Assembly: GCA_030435675.1 (NCBI GenBank)
Contig: CM059622.1
Coordinates: forward strand, 496,001-560,000
Reading direction: 5' to 3'
DNA: 64,000 nt
Source of the DNA: Steinernema hermaphroditum
Lineage: Eukaryota > Nematoda > Chromadorea > Rhabditida > Steinernematidae
Shown here: positions 23,501 to 34,267 of the stretch, piece by piece
How positions within the stretch are numbered: the stretch's first letter is position 1
How the letters are laid out: each line of letters starts with the position of its first letter
The notes under the pieces: generated by a model
Seen by the model: only the letters and a program-made list of their open reading frames with translations
Told to the model about the DNA's origin: nothing
The model's database searches: none
Translations under genes and position numbers: made by a program

Positions 23501-25020
23501 TCTGTGCTCTCTCGCTCCTATTTTGCACTCCGAGCCGGATGGGCGATCCGGCGCTGACTCAGTTGGCATATCTACTTTTACGCTTTTGTTAATCGTCATA
23601 GGAAGATAAACGGCGCAAACTAAAAAACGACTAAAAACGGTATCGAACCGAAACCAAGGCAAGCAACAGCGCAGTCTACGTCTTTTTGAAACACTCTTTC
23701 TAATGGTATGACTATTTTTCCCAAACTTGATTCTCAAGGGAGAAACTAGGATTTGAGAGGGGTGTATCGATCCTCCTGCACCGGTGTTGAAAGGTTATGC
23801 TTATCCTGACACCTTTTCTTTCCCACAAGGAGATAGCGCTATGATTTTATGAATGTATTCTTCCACTTTCATAAAATATGAGGAACCTACCTAATTGCTG
23901 ATCTTTAATTTTTTGAAGAAACAGGCGGAAGTGATGTTCTAAAGTTGGATGACGCGCTTCCTCGAAAACTGCGCCTGAGTCATGGTTAGCCGAAGCAATC
24001 GCCCTAAAAGGAATTAGATTTAAAGCGCATTAGCGCTTATGAACGCGGTTGTGATGATTAATGCGCTGAAATTATGAAACTGCTTCTGTTCTATGGCTGA
24101 ATAAGAAGGAGAAAGTGGAAAGTGTACTTGTAGGCGGCGAGAAAAACACAAAACACGCTGTCAGCCACGAGAAAGAAAACAAGTAAACAACCTTTCGACG
24201 TCGCCACTTCCGTCTCTTCGCGGCTGCCGCTAAAACGTTCGAATCGGCGGGCAGGCACTTCGTGACAGGAACTCGGTAACACTCGGACAAATCGGATTGG
24301 TTTTGGGCTTCAAAAAGTTCCGACATACTCATACCACAAATGACTAAAATAATCAGTGTATGATTCGGAAAGATGCACTTCGGGAACAGGCGATGGACAC
24401 TCACTCAGGATTGGAGTGCCCGCCCCCGGAGCCATATACGCGCTGGACTTCTAAAAGGAGTGTATGCGCAAGGAGAGTACGATCAAGCAACAGCTGATTC
24501 TGATCTGAGGACTGCTCGAGGATGGACCTGTCCTTGTGGTGCATCTTAGAGAAGTGTCGCGCAATCGCGATGATCAATTGCACTTTTGTAATGTTTTGGC
24601 GCCATCGCGTGGCCCCGCGCCACCGACGGCGAAATAAAACCATTCGTGGCTTAACTACAACAACAGAGAGGTCGTTTGTCGTCTGTCTATGCAAACGAAT
24701 CGTCTCGGACAGAAATTCGACCTTAAGGGTACACAGTCCGGATCCCCTACAGGGTTGGATACCTGTACAGAGATAGGTAAGATTCGATGTATTAAAAGTA
24801 ATATGCACGGCATAGCCGCACACACCGTGTGTGTCACACGCCCTTTGGTATAAGCACAAGTCGAGTGCATAGAAGATGCTCCGCTCTGGGCAGATAAAAC
24901 GCATCAAAGCTATTTCCCAATGCCGTGACAAATGCCTTCATGAGTGTATTGAACAGGTCAGATCACCCACCACAAAACAGAGACTACCATCTACTAGAAC
25001 AACACATTCAACCTCTTTGA
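20596..25020. other. Intergenic, no supported gene
   Basis: Open frames at 21723-22235 (minus) and 22644-23078 (plus) share a degenerate inverted similarity (for example SSHGKAFLL / SSRGNTFLL after a GACCTG block), so they look like two old copies of one repeat rather than genes. GAGTCC-rich low-complexity sequence occurs at 22070-22340. Minus-strand frames at 24072-24931 are discussed under rejected observations. Confidence 0.45.
21111..21151. repeat. Two tandem 21-bp units
   Basis: ATGCTGATCAGAAATTTAGG is repeated head to tail at 21111 and 21132. Probably a simple tandem duplication. Confidence 0.85.
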
Positions 25021-25813
25021 TCACCAATGGCGCATAATAATTTCCTGGAACTTGGAGACTTTGTCTTGCGGTAGATAGTTCACCAGTTCAGGATGGTCGG
25101 TGAGCAAGAAGGTGAGGCGCCGGAGGAAATCCCTGTCGTTTTCCGGAGCTGCAGGGCCTTCCACAATGGGCGCGTCGATCAGCAGAGAAGGTTCAAAGCT
25201 GCGATTATCGGTAGAGAGCGCAGCAGGTACGTCAGCATTCGGGAGTCCAGGTGTTTCACGGGCGTACAGAGGCTCATTTTCGTTATCAGCGAAGACGCTT
25301 CCATCTGAATGAACACGTTTAGAGATAAAACGTCGTAGTTGCGCTACCTGCAGCCAAGGATTCGTTCAACGAGTCAAAATTATTAAGTGCTCCGATGATT
25401 TCGGGAGTGTTGCAGATTCGTCGCAGGCTGTTGCGACCGTAATCAGCAAGAGCTTCTTGGGGCGCGGCGGTTCCAGCAACTACAAAAGATAAATCATACG
25501 TTAAACAGAAGATCTACCTTCTCCACCAGCATTGCCATCGTTGATGTCGATCAGATAGCAAGAATTGTCAGGGTTGATGGACTCGTTGGGAGGGGGCGTT
25601 TCATTTCGAGAGACTAAGGTGGTATCTGAAAATAAAATAGTGAGAAAATCGGAGCCATGAACAACGCCTACTAAGAAAAGTGGATGTGTTGCCGGGGTTC
25701 TCCCGCGAAAGGTATCTCTGCATGACTTGATCGCAGATGATATCGTCGCTATCGGACTCTGAAGTCGACGAAAACGGCGCTAGGTGCAGCGGGTAACGGC
25801 TTGGATGGTACAT
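25021..25813 (-). CDS. Four-exon acidic protein of unknown function
   Basis: Exons 25813-25672, 25625-25518, 25479-25348 and 25304-25021, total 666 nt, 221 aa. The three introns are 46, 38 and 43 bp, all GT-AG and all phase 1, with good acceptors (TTTTCAG, TTTGTAG, ATTCAG). The ATG is 6 nt after ATTTCAG. The reading frame stays open through every junction, which strongly supports the model. The protein begins MYHPSRYPLHLAPFSS with a Ser/Asp-rich SESDSDDI segment, is acidic and Asn/Pro-rich in the middle, and ends in a helical, charged block (DRDFLRRLTFLLTDHPELVN) closing with FQEIIMRHW. No signal peptide or membrane segment. I do not recognise a family; the C-terminal block looks like the conserved domain. 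Confidence 0.75.
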
Positions 25814-26504
25814 GGCTGGCTGAAATGACGCGAAACATCAATTAGAGCGCAGATTTGACTAAACGCGAAGGCGAAGAACAAAACGAGCGAATATGTATTA
25901 GCGGAGAGCTTTGCAACCAGCCAGATCCGTTGATCTCTCTCAGGCCTGTAAACACTGCAGAAAATGCAAACAGAAATGCAACGCTGGAGCATGAAATACC
26001 ATAAAGCATGGGGAACACAGCGCAAAATGGACTATCAGTCAACTTGAAATCGCGAAAGTGACCAGGTCAAAATATACCGAAAATTTCTACAAAATATTTT
26101 TGCCACCTGGCTAGTTCGAGTGGCTAGATTGATCACTACCGACGAACGAGAAGTGACAAGCGTAAATGAACGTAGTGAATGAACACACAATTTGAAGCAC
26201 TGCGTAATTTTAAGCGATTACAGTAGTGTCTGAACACGCCCATCGTTTCGGGACCGAGCTCCGTCATTCGACAAATCCAAACGTCTTCGATGAAATGGCC
26301 ACGTAGCCAAAAGGGAACTTGACGAACTTCCGGATTCGTGGAAACTACAAATATCCCATTAATTGTAGTTCTGTCTGTCTTCTGTCTAGATGCCGTTTTT
26401 TGGACCATCATGCACATGGAGGTTCTTCATTTTTTCATGCTTTATTTCCACAAAATATGCATGTAAATTTCAATGGCTATACAGAATATGTGGTCGGTGT
26501 ACGG
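25814..26504. other. Intergenic
   Basis: No supported gene. The 5' part is the upstream region of the four-exon gene; the right part is the 3' flank of the first Fam-B gene. TTTATTTCCACAAAATATGC near 26446 recurs with one change at about 29231. Confidence 0.4.
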
Positions 26505-26761
26505 CTACAACTCGTTGACTTCAAGTTTGCGCAGCAAAGAAAGACGCGATGATGGCTCTGGTCTGCGACTCGGCTCGAAGTCAAAAAAAGACCGATTGCC
26601 CTTCTGATGCATCCGGAGAACGTAGTAGAGTACGACGCCTAGTATGCACGCGATGAAGGCGATGCCGATGGCGATGAGGGCGACGGCGAAGGCCTGGATG
26701 AACAGATCTGAATGGGGAGTAGTCAAAAGAGCTGTTGTACGAGAATCCACTGTTTACCCAT
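26505..26761 (-). CDS. Fam-B small single-pass membrane protein 1
   Basis: Coding exon 1 is only ATGG (26761-26758); the intron 26757-26708 ends CATTCAG; exon 2 is 26707-26505. The product is 68 aa. A CGTTTCAG acceptor lies ~36 nt before the ATG. The protein starts MDLFIQAFAV, has a ~25-residue hydrophobic helix (ALIAIGIAFIACILGVVLYY), then a basic segment (VLRMHQKGNR) and a Ser/Glu tail ending SSRLSLLRKLEVNEL. The phase-1 junction with AT right after the acceptor, the FIQAFAVA / LIQVFGVG / MIQVLGVA start of the helix and the SRLSLLRKLE tail match the other Fam-B genes. Positive-inside logic predicts N-out, C-in. Upstream it shares TGACTAATTGCGGAA and a GGCCTTTATACTTTGA core with the paralogues. 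Function unknown. Confidence 0.65.
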
Positions 26762-28049
26762 TGTGGTAAGGTTTTGTGGCGAAGCCGTTGTCTGTGGAGC
26801 CTGAAACGTGCCAGTAGAAGGTGGACACGGCAACGTGACAGGACAATCTCGTCCAAAGTGATGGATCGGCAAAACACTCAAAGTATAAAGGCCATGTATC
26901 CATTAGCGTGGGTTAGTCATTGTAACACCGCCTATAGGAGTTCGGTGGCGACCAAGGATTGCGGCGCCAGTTCCGCAATTAGTCACGGAGCTAATGAAAA
27001 CACTCACTCGTGTTCTACTTGTTTCCGTCAACAATACGCAATCGAAATGTCAAATGTCAAGGATCACTGAAATGGGAAGAGGCCCGAGACGTATTTCCTC
27101 TCTATCCACAACATGATGGCCAGCGGTCATGAGATGCGGAGATCACAAGCGAAGAAATGGCCGCATCGATTAGAATTTTTTTACTATTCGACTTGTTCAA
27201 TCTCTGGGTCAGTTTCAACTTTTGCTATGAACAAGCACGAATGCGTACGAATTCGCCTTCAATCATGCCAAAGATTCGCTGCTCACTGCACGTCTACCGA
27301 ATTCATCACTTTGCCGTTTATAACTACGATTTCAAACAGGCCTGTCTTGTAGCTCTACCGGACCCATTGCACGGGCAGGGAGGTGGCAATTGCCGTGGGA
27401 ATCAAGGCTGTGCGAATTTGGAGTTTCGTAGTTTCGAGGCCTTTTTGAGTTTCGAGTTTTGGACGAAACTCAACTCGAAACTCGCCTTGGTATTGCCACT
27501 GTGATTTTGTGCCACACAGGGTGATATTCACCGCTACAAGTGCCGTAGTAGGCAAATTTTCCACCTACCGTACATCAAATTGGTAAATGGAGGGTTTACG
27601 TTGTGGGATTAAACGATCCGTGTTAGACTCGCATATGACCTCCATCTACAGAGAATAATTTTACCTCCATGTTCAGCAACCTCAAAATAGGGGTAGAAAC
27701 TGATTTCGGCATTATGTTGGACAACCTCTAAAAGAAGGAACATAGGGTTTTTGGGAACGAACCGCGAACTCTGCCTTGTGCTGGACGGCAAAGTTTCTTT
27801 GTCTATTGTTTGCTATTTCTCGGGAACTATCACATTTTTCGAGAAACGAGATTGTTCAGCGAGCTCAAAAATAGGGGTACACAAATTTTCAGAAAATAAA
27901 AAAAAAGTTGCTTTATTCACAACTGGTTCCCTTTAAGAATCCACAGCTCACGATTCAAAGTGCCATTATCCACCACTGATTCCTAAGAACTCGGCGGTGG
28001 CACTCGATAGTCGATGCTTAGTCGATGCAGCAGACTCTCCTGGTCAAGA
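26762..28049. other. Intergenic; upstream region of Fam-B 1 and repeats
   Basis: Nothing coding is supported. The core-promoter-like CTTTATACTTTGAG of Fam-B 1 is at about 26880 (minus). A TTTCGAG/CTCGAAA block with palindromic character lies at 27405-27485. Confidence 0.45.
26971..26986 (-). promoter_or_regulatory. Shared Fam-B upstream motif (TGACTAATTGCGGAA)
   Basis: Read on the minus strand this is GTGACTAATTGCGGAA, about 210 bp before the Fam-B 1 start. The same motif precedes the other three Fam-B genes (30021-30042, 31551-31577, 35521-35541). Confidence 0.6.
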
Positions 28050-28598
28050 CTACAGGGCAAATATAACGACAAAAACGACAAATATACAAAAAACAGTTAT
28101 TTCCATTACAAAAAAAGTTGCGAGTTTCGCACAGCCCTGGTAGGAATCATTCCCAAAATATTCAAGGAAATCTTCTCGTAAAAAAAAGAAGGAAAGAAGC
28201 TCTTCTTGACAAGAGTCAATGAATCGATCAGAATAAGATCGAGTCAGCATGCATACCAAAACGAGTTCCAAAGAACAGTCATTCGGATCGGAACTGGCTT
28301 CATAGTTAAATGCGTCTTTCCGCGGGAGCAGGAAGTAAAATCTGTCAGTCGCTCTATATAAATACACGAACGCTCGTAAAAAACGGCTCATCATTTCCTT
28401 CTGAATATCATATATAACATACAGGGTGTCCACGAAAACACGGAGTGCCGTGAAGTATGCTTGTAGTCTAGCACGCACTTGAGGATAAGGCGAGTGCATG
28501 TCGTAAGAGTCGGTTATATCGGGAATCCTTCGCGTAAATAAGAAGGAAATCCTACGGGGGAGGATTGCACCCAGGACATCAAACAAACGGGAATTCAT
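28050..28598 (-). CDS. Hypothetical 182-aa protein with C-terminal membrane helix
   Basis: Single open frame from ATG at 28598 to the stop at 28050. Starts MNSRLFDVLGAILPRRISFL; the middle is rich in Arg, Tyr, Phe and Leu (QAYFTALRVFVDTLYVIYDI, RFLRAFVYLYRATDRFYFLL), followed by an acidic stretch (EASSDPNDCSLE). It ends in a hydrophobic segment of about 22 residues (FFVMEITVFCIFVVFVVIFAL) directly at the C-terminus, as in tail-anchored proteins. No family recognised and no acceptor close to the ATG, so an additional upstream exon is possible. It lies inside the Fam-B cluster, on the same strand as three of its members. Confidence 0.5.
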   Translation of the reverse strand: MNSRLFDVLGAILPRRISFLFTRRIPDITDSYDMHSPYPQVRARLQAYFTALRVFVDTLYVIYDIQKEMMSRFLRAFVYLYRATDRFYFLLPRKDAFNYEASSDPNDCSLELVLVCMLTRSYSDRFIDSCQEELLSFFFLREDFLEYFGNDSYQGCAKLATFFVMEITVFCIFVVFVVIFAL

Positions 28599-29479
28599 CG
28601 ACAAAATTAGATTTTGTCCGATTGAACACTTTGGTGCGAATCGTTCTCGTGAAAATCTTCGCCAAACTACTCCTTTTGTCTCTCAAACGTTCCGCAACTG
28701 AAAACGGAGGGCTGCCGTTTTACTGCGACTACTAAGCTGAACTAAAGCAAGATGACTCTCATCTGCTTTTGCAGCACCGATTGCGCCTCCCACCGTACCC
28801 TTTCTCCGGCCAACCGCGCCGGGACCTGGCTCCGCTGAAATATTCAAATTCCGACCCTTAAATGGCCCTTGGGGGTAAAGGGTAACCCATTTTCTCTTAA
28901 TTTACCTCGGAGCGAACTGAGCTGAGGCTGAGCCGGCTCCAGTTCGGATCGGCAAATTTCACCGAGTCAGCATCTTGTATTTTGGCAGTAAAGAAGAGTC
29001 CAAAAAGGAGAAATCGAAAGAGGAATCGAAGTCGAAGTCATCAAGATTAAAATCAAGCAGAGACCAGTCAGGATTAAAAGACAAGTTGTCTGGGGAAAAG
29101 CCGAAGTCTAAGTCGGATCTGAAAGAGGTGTGAATCTGTAGACCATAATAGCATCTCTTTGCAGCCTTAGTCGAGCATGACCGGCTGCAAGTAGTTCCAC
29201 GCCGCGTCTTCTATTCCCATTCACAGCGACGAATTTATTTCCACAAAATATACATGTGTGAAAAGTTCCGGGAAGAGATTTACAGATCAATCTGGGGACC
29301 ATTTAGAACGTGCACTGATCCTCCCCGATAGAAAAGGTTCAGACGTCTCCCAAACTTTTAATAGCAAAAAAGCAATATACGATGTACTTTGGGGAGAAAG
29401 ATGCCTTTGCAGATAATAGCTGATAGAGTACGCAGTAGGAGAAGGAAAAAAGGGGTTCAAAAAGCACAAGGTGTAATCA
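28599..29479. other. Intergenic with a Lys/Ser/Glu-rich open stretch
   Basis: On the plus strand 28989-29132 reads in one frame as a highly charged tail (KEESKKEKSKEESKSKSS, then KDKLSGEKPKSKSDLKEV) ending at TGA, following a TTTTGGCAG that could be an acceptor. No start codon or upstream exon can be assigned, so it may be a terminal exon of an unresolved gene. Confidence 0.3.
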
Positions 29480-29777
29480 TCAGAAGTCAATGAGATCATG
29501 TTTTCGGATCAAGGGGATACGCCAGGCCCTTCTTGCGATGGCGCTGCGCTCAACGTAGACGACACATCGGTTGCGGCTCCGTCGAATGAGTCTCGCGTAG
29601 TTGATTGTAATCCACAGGATGAACATCACGAAGAGCACGCTGACGAGGGCCAGAGAAAAGAGCGATCCCACGCCGAAGACTTGAATGAGTGTATCTGAAA
29701 CGGGCGCATAAACTACGTTACTATGCGCGAGGGAAAATACTGGTGACGACGTTTTCTTCACCGTAACACTTAGCCAT
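29480..29777 (-). CDS. Fam-B small single-pass membrane protein 2
   Basis: Exon 1 is 29777-29741 (37 nt), the intron 29740-29695 (46 bp, GTATTT...GTTTCAG), exon 2 29694-29480; 83 aa. The ATG is 28 nt after a TTTCAG acceptor. It starts MAKCYGEENVVTNTLIQVFG, then has a helix of about 25 residues (GSLFSLALVSVLFVMFILWI), TINYARLIRRSRNR as a basic inner flank, and a tail ending WRIPLIRKHDLIDF. Exon 1 length (37 nt), intron phase 1 and the MxxC[YF]xxxN start are the same as in Fam-B 3. The basic segment after the helix predicts a cytosolic C-terminus. Upstream sequence from about 29820 to 30100 resembles that of Fam-B 4 in several blocks, including CGGAAATATCAC. Function unknown. Confidence 0.78.
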
Positions 29778-30020
29778 GATGACGAAGAAGATTTTTGATC
29801 GGAGCCTGAAATATTTGTGGCATAGAGGATGTGTGATATTTCCGATAAGAATAACATTCAAAATATAAAGGCCGAAACCATTAGAAATGTAACAGTCTCT
29901 GTGTCCATATCCTAATAGGGATAATGTGATGAAAGAGGAAATCATCCGACCGGAAGCTGCCAATGGACAGAGATAGAATGTGACACTGCCTCCGGATGTT
30001 TCCGTTGGATTGTGGATTAA

Positions 30021-30098
30021 GTGATTTGTGCCGTTAGTCAACAGGCCGATGACAGCAGCTGAGGTCACTAAGCGTCTTTTCCCTTCTTTGCGTCAAAG
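30021..30098 (-). promoter_or_regulatory. Fam-B 2 upstream motif pair
   Basis: On the minus strand, TTTGACGCAAAGAAGGGAAA (near 30098) is followed about 45 bp later by TTGACTAACGGCACAAATCA (30042-30021). Both correspond to blocks before Fam-B 3 and 4. TGACGCAA resembles a bZIP (CREB/ATF-C/EBP type) half-site; that is family knowledge, not proof of binding. Confidence 0.6.
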
Positions 30099-30361
30099 CG
30101 AGCAAAACGCAAATGATTAAAACACGTTTTGTCATTTGTGTTCTACAGTAAGAAACATAAATGACGAAGGTGAAGATGACGACAATTGTGCTTCCAGAAT
30201 GACTAACACAAGCGCATCTGATGTGAGAATCTGTCATCGACCATGTAGCTCGAACAACTAGCTAAAATGTGTATAGTAGCCAAAAATCGAACATCATCTC
30301 ATAACCGTCCCATACTCAAGTGTCCCGTACTTACATCTCTGTCAAAACGATATGATTAAAC

Positions 30362-30725
30362 TACTGTTCAGCCACTGTTGCAGCTTCGTTCTTCTCGCTC
30401 GAGTCTGCCATGTTTCCGTCCTCAGCTTTTTCGTGATTTCGTCGCGCCATCTTGTTCTGGGGTCGTCCGAGCCATCTCGGAACTAATGGTCTCCACTCCG
30501 TCAGTTGTTTCGACCACTTTCCTTCATCGTCATTTGCGAGTTTTCACGCGTATTCCATTTTCCTTTTCTTTGCAGCTTCCTTGACGTCAGAAACCTTCGT
30601 CACGCCGAGTAGCCATTCGTTCGACTTCTTGTCTACTAAAAAAACGCCGAGAATTCGCCGCTCCGTAGCATGGTTGCAAGCCTCTTGCAACGTCTCTGAT
30701 CTGTACGGGAGAAGTGCAGTTTGCA
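30362..30725 (-). mobile_element. Non-LTR retrotransposon fragment (C-terminal end of the reverse-transcriptase ORF), decayed
   Basis: The minus strand reads ERRILGVFLVDKKSNEW, then TKVSDVKEAAKKRKM, then GKWSKQLTEWRPLVPRWLGR and RWRDEITKKLRTETWQTR in successive frames. This order (ERRILG..., GVRDV..A..RKLRWAGHV, RW...TEW.P......GRP..RW.D.I) is the typical C-terminal end of RTE/jockey-like LINE reverse-transcriptase proteins. A stop after KMEYA and frame changes show it is dead. Confidence 0.75.
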
Positions 30726-31492
30726 CAAAGCATCAGTTTGCACAAATGACCAGTTTGCACAAAGCATTGTGTCCTCTCCCATGACGTATTGAAATTGTGC
30801 CTGCTAGGGAACAGGGTGTCGCAGAAGTTTTGTAAAACAACAAAATGAGCATATCTCGCCGAAAATTCAATGGATCTGCACGATCTGCCGTGTCCTGAGC
30901 CGGTGTCCTGTGCTTTTCCTGAAAGAGATGATTGCCGAAGTTCTTCCAGGCCAACAAGGCAAGTAGCGTAGTAGTCAGCGTTGAGCCCTTGAACAACTCA
31001 TAATTCGAATGACGCTTTTCATTTGTTCAGCCTAAGCAAGGATCGAGGTGTCAGCGCGCGTGGTGATCTAGGCCCGATCCGACCTCAGCGCACTTCACCA
31101 AAGTTCAGCCCTATCGGCAACCATTTTTCATGTCTGAGTTCGACTCCTTTTTTAGCTTTCTCCATGCTATTGTGGCTCGAAGAAACATTCTTGGTTGGCA
31201 TTCGAGTCAAAAAAAAAAAACGCCGATTCATCGGGTCGAGTCGGACGTCGCCGATTGTGTGACAATAGATCCCGGGGACAAAAAAAAAGACAAAAGTTTA
31301 CATCTCTGCTAGTATGTTGTGCCAATCAAACACTTGTTATTACACGTTCTTCTCTACACTTTTAATGTATGTCAAGTCGAAAGATTTCTAAATGATATCC
31401 GGTCATATCCTCTATCTGAGAATCGCATACCACAAATGACCTGCCTCCGCATCCGACATTCGAGATGAAGCTCTCTAACATATGGCTTCCTT

Positions 31493-31577
31493 TGTGACGC
31501 AAATAGGCGGGAAGCGGCTTACTTAATGGCTTTGCCCGGGTTCATTAGAGATATGACTAACTGCGGAAATCACTTAA
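31493..31577 (+). promoter_or_regulatory. Fam-B 3 upstream motif pair
   Basis: TTTGTGACGCAAATAGGCGG with GAAGCGGCTTA (31491-31521), then ATGACTAACTGCGGAAATCA (31552 on). The first matches the block at 35551-35579 and the second those at 30021-30042 and 35521-35541. The ATG is at 31651. Confidence 0.65.
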
Positions 31578-31650
31578 GCCTCGAAAGAAGCATAATAACC
31601 ATTCTCCATCTCATCTATTTCACAGCAAACACCGTTGGCCGTTGTTCGAC

Positions 31651-31953
31651 ATGCAGCAGTGCTACGCTTCACACAATCTTGTCATTGGTAACTAGTCCTC
31701 AAGTTCCGATGCATGCTTTGGTCTACTTTCAGATACGCTCGCCGAAATCTTGGGCATCGCAACACTGATTTGTCTCTTGTTCGTCAGCATCGTCTTCGTC
31801 TGCGTCCTCTTCTGGCTCACTTTCAACTACGCTCGCTCTTTCCAAAGAAAGCGCAAAGGTGCTGGAAAGTACGGAAAGCAAAGTTCTCTTCGCAAGTCGT
31901 CGTGGCGTCTTCCTCTGATCAACCCGAAAGGCGACCCTGACACATTGACCTAG
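31651..31953 (+). CDS. Fam-B small single-pass membrane protein 3
   Basis: Exon 1 is 31651-31687 (37 nt), the intron 31688-31732 (45 bp, GTAACT...CTTTCAG), exon 2 31733-31953; 85 aa. The ATG lies 25 nt after ATTTCACAG. The N-terminus is MQQCYASHNLVIDTLAEILG; a strong helix follows (IATLICLLFVSIVFVCVLFW), then LTFNYARSFQRKRKGAGK, very basic, and SSLRKSSWRLPLINPKGDPD near the end. The NYAR motif right after the helix and the WR[IL]PLI tail match Fam-B 2. A longer open frame starting at 31526 overlaps exon 1 but would shift out of frame at the junction, so it was not used. Function unknown; N-out, C-in predicted. Confidence 0.78.
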
Positions 31954-32429
31954 ATCTGAAGAGTTTGGTACAGCTCGATATCAACTTGTGTCTTCAGCTA
32001 TTTCCTATGCAGATTTGTATAGAGTTCTACCTCTTGATGTGTAAATGCGCTAGCGATCAATGTGTAAGGCAAACGGCCAGATTTCTTGACTTGATTCTGA
32101 CTCTCTCTAACGGTGTAACAACATTTTGTTATAGAATCGATAAATGTTTGGTTGCCAAGTGGAAATATCTGGCAGGGCACGTAAAACACAGCCGCGCATG
32201 AGGCGTCACTATAGCATAGACGGAGATTCTTTGTTTTGACTACAGAATCTTTTGAGTCTTTCCTGCACACCCAAATGTTAACATAGTCCTCATGTTGTGC
32301 TTTGAGGCGAGATAGCACTGGAATTACGTATTTCAGACGACAGATATTTATTAACGTACTACAAGTTGTGAAGCCAGTCTCTAGTGGATTTCAATTTATG
32401 TGGAGTGCTACTTATCATTTAATTGGGCG

Positions 32430-32483
32430 AGGTTCGATTTGGGCGAGGTGCGATCGCTGAGCCTGGCCGCCAAAATCGAACCT
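32430..32483. repeat. Hairpin at the 3' side of the Helitron relic
   Basis: AGGTTCGATTTGGGCGAGG and CCGCCAAAATCGAACCT are near-perfect complements around a ~18-nt loop. Helitrons usually carry a short hairpin close to the 3' end, but I see no clear CTRR terminus next to it, so its link to the relic is tentative. Confidence 0.55.
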
Positions 32484-32489
32484 CTTATT

Positions 32490-33830
32490 TTTATCGGGTT
32501 GGTTGGTACTTATATGTGAAATTAGTGCTATAGTACACGTGGGGTCGCTGACAGAATTAACCTTTATTGTTACGGGTGCGGCACATTTAAATGGACTCCT
32601 CGCTCGAGCATCTTCTCTGAATGAGAACGTGGGTCCGCACTTATCGACGTGCTTGAAGTATATAGGAGCGATGAAGATGCGCTTTTAAGCGTTCGGAGGG
32701 GGATTTACAAACTTGCAGAGAACTCCTGTGTTCATCATTTTGACGACGATAAGCTTTGTTCCATTGCAGAGGCCACCTTTGACGTCCAGATTCCTCAGGA
32801 GCATAACCATTGCTCCTTCCTGCAGTTCAAGGAAGTGCTTGAGCATTCCTGACGGCGTTCTGTGCTAGAAAGATTCGGGTATTCTACTTTACCTCCGGAT
32901 CTGTGTAATGTACGGTATGGGAGTGATTGGGTCTGACGATTCGCCACATTCGATAACTCTGCAATAGATAGTAGAATAGTAGGATGCACATATTTAAAAG
33001 TTAAGTTAAGAGTCGCTTCGCGACATGTAAGGTGCACGCAAGTGCCGGTTACGAATAACTTCAATGAAGAATACTCGCAAGTCTTTGTAGTGGTCTTTCT
33101 TCGGATTACTGTAGAAAACAACACTTGAATCATTCAAACCAACTAGTTCAAAGTGAATCATCAGATTGAACAGGGGGGCGTCGTCCAACGTTGCATCACG
33201 TCGCGGATAATAGGTGTCAAGCCAATTATCCATGTCTTCGAACTTCGACGCTTCTTTAACCATTCTGGATCGCTTGTCAGAGTCGTTTGTGTTTATGAAC
33301 ACGTGACCAACATCGAAGAAATGCAGCGGGTGACCCACGATCATGTCGCACATTTCCATGGTGCCTACCTCCCGCTGATTCAACAGATCAACGCATGGCG
33401 CCTGCCGGCTCTCCTTGGCATCTCACAAGCCTCTCCACACACTAAATGCAAACATATGAGATACCTTCTCTTTTAAACAACATTTACCTTCGAGCATGTC
33501 TTTCATCGGCACCGAAGTGTTAGCGAGTCGGTCATACAACGATTCGCCTTTTGCCGATTCGTGTTTGGTTGTGTAACCCGTTGTATAGTTTACAACGTCA
33601 AGGACGTCTTGCATGATGTACTGGATATCAATGGATATCACGGGCGTCCACGGGTGTTTTGATTATCCCTACAAAATGATTAATCAATAGGTGACATAGA
33701 CATATCGTATGCTTACATGAATTGTATGATGTCGTTAAAAACGACAGTTTTCCTTCCCTCGTCTTGCAGCATTTGGAGATGTCTTAGCCAACGGCTTAGG
33801 CTCATAATTGAAAAAAAATATCTAGAAGAA
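32490..33830 (-). mobile_element. Helitron Rep/helicase relic, interrupted
   Basis: On the minus strand 33641-33484 reads ISIDIQYIMQDVLDVVNYTT, then GYTTKHESAK, the 'DIQ...NY[IV]TKYxTKAE' region that ends the Helitron Rep domain. After a possible 60-90-bp intron, 33450-33006 continues with QREVGTMEMCDMIVGHPLHF and VFINTNDSDKRSRMVK, matching 'RE[IV]xxQEAxxxLLxLPL......VFxNTxxxxxRxR'. At 32840-32660 LQEGAMVMLLRNLDVKGGLC, NGTKLIVV is the C-terminal Pif1/Helitron helicase motif (GxxxMLLRNLDxxxGLCNGTRL). The core helicase part with the Walker motifs is missing and stops interrupt the frame (for example after VNPPPNA). Non-autonomous relic. Confidence 0.75.
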
Positions 33831-34267
33831 ACAAATGTAAAGCAAAGATTTTTATAAACACAGAACTCACGTAAAATTGAAGGAGGTTCTCGAATCGAAA
33901 TGACCTATAAAAATATAAATAAAATATTATAAATAAAAAAATCAGCTGTGCTATGCAATGCGCCGGGTTAGCAATGCATCGCTTTAACCGATCGGCATCC
34001 AGTTACCCTAAACTTTGGTAATTGAACCGGGCACTCGCGACCCGGTGCCTCCTACGAGTCCCGAAGGCAAAAAGGCCCATTCTACACGAAGAAAAATGAG
34101 GTTGTCGTAAGGGGGTGGGTGGCCTATATGGAGTACAAAGATCTGGCGATTACACGTCTACCCCTCAATTACATCTACCACTGTTAACTATCGCCACCCA
34201 GTTACCCCAAAACTAGGTAATACTGGGTGCCTTATTGCGGCGAAGATTAAGCTCCAGCATGTACTGA

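Larger units (their letters stand above)
29778..31650. other. Intergenic between divergent Fam-B 2 and Fam-B 3
   Basis: Contains the upstream regions of both Fam-B genes and, between them, a decayed LINE fragment (30362-30725). No other gene is supported. Confidence 0.5.

Noticed and set aside
24072..24931. Minus-strand frames with a basic KRRKWRRRK stretch and a MHHKDRSILEQ segment
   Set aside because: A donor (CTGA/GTGAGT) and acceptor (TATTTTAG) exist, but joining them breaks the frame, and I found no consistent model.
31526..31768. Frame beginning MALPGFIRDMTN before Fam-B 3
   Set aside because: It runs through the conserved upstream motif and does not conn­ect in frame with the membrane-helix exon; the 37-nt exon starting at 31651 does and matches Fam-B 2.
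32795..33133. 112-codon minus-strand frame
   Set aside because: Its frame is not that of the Helitron motifs in the same interval; it is a shadow of the relic.
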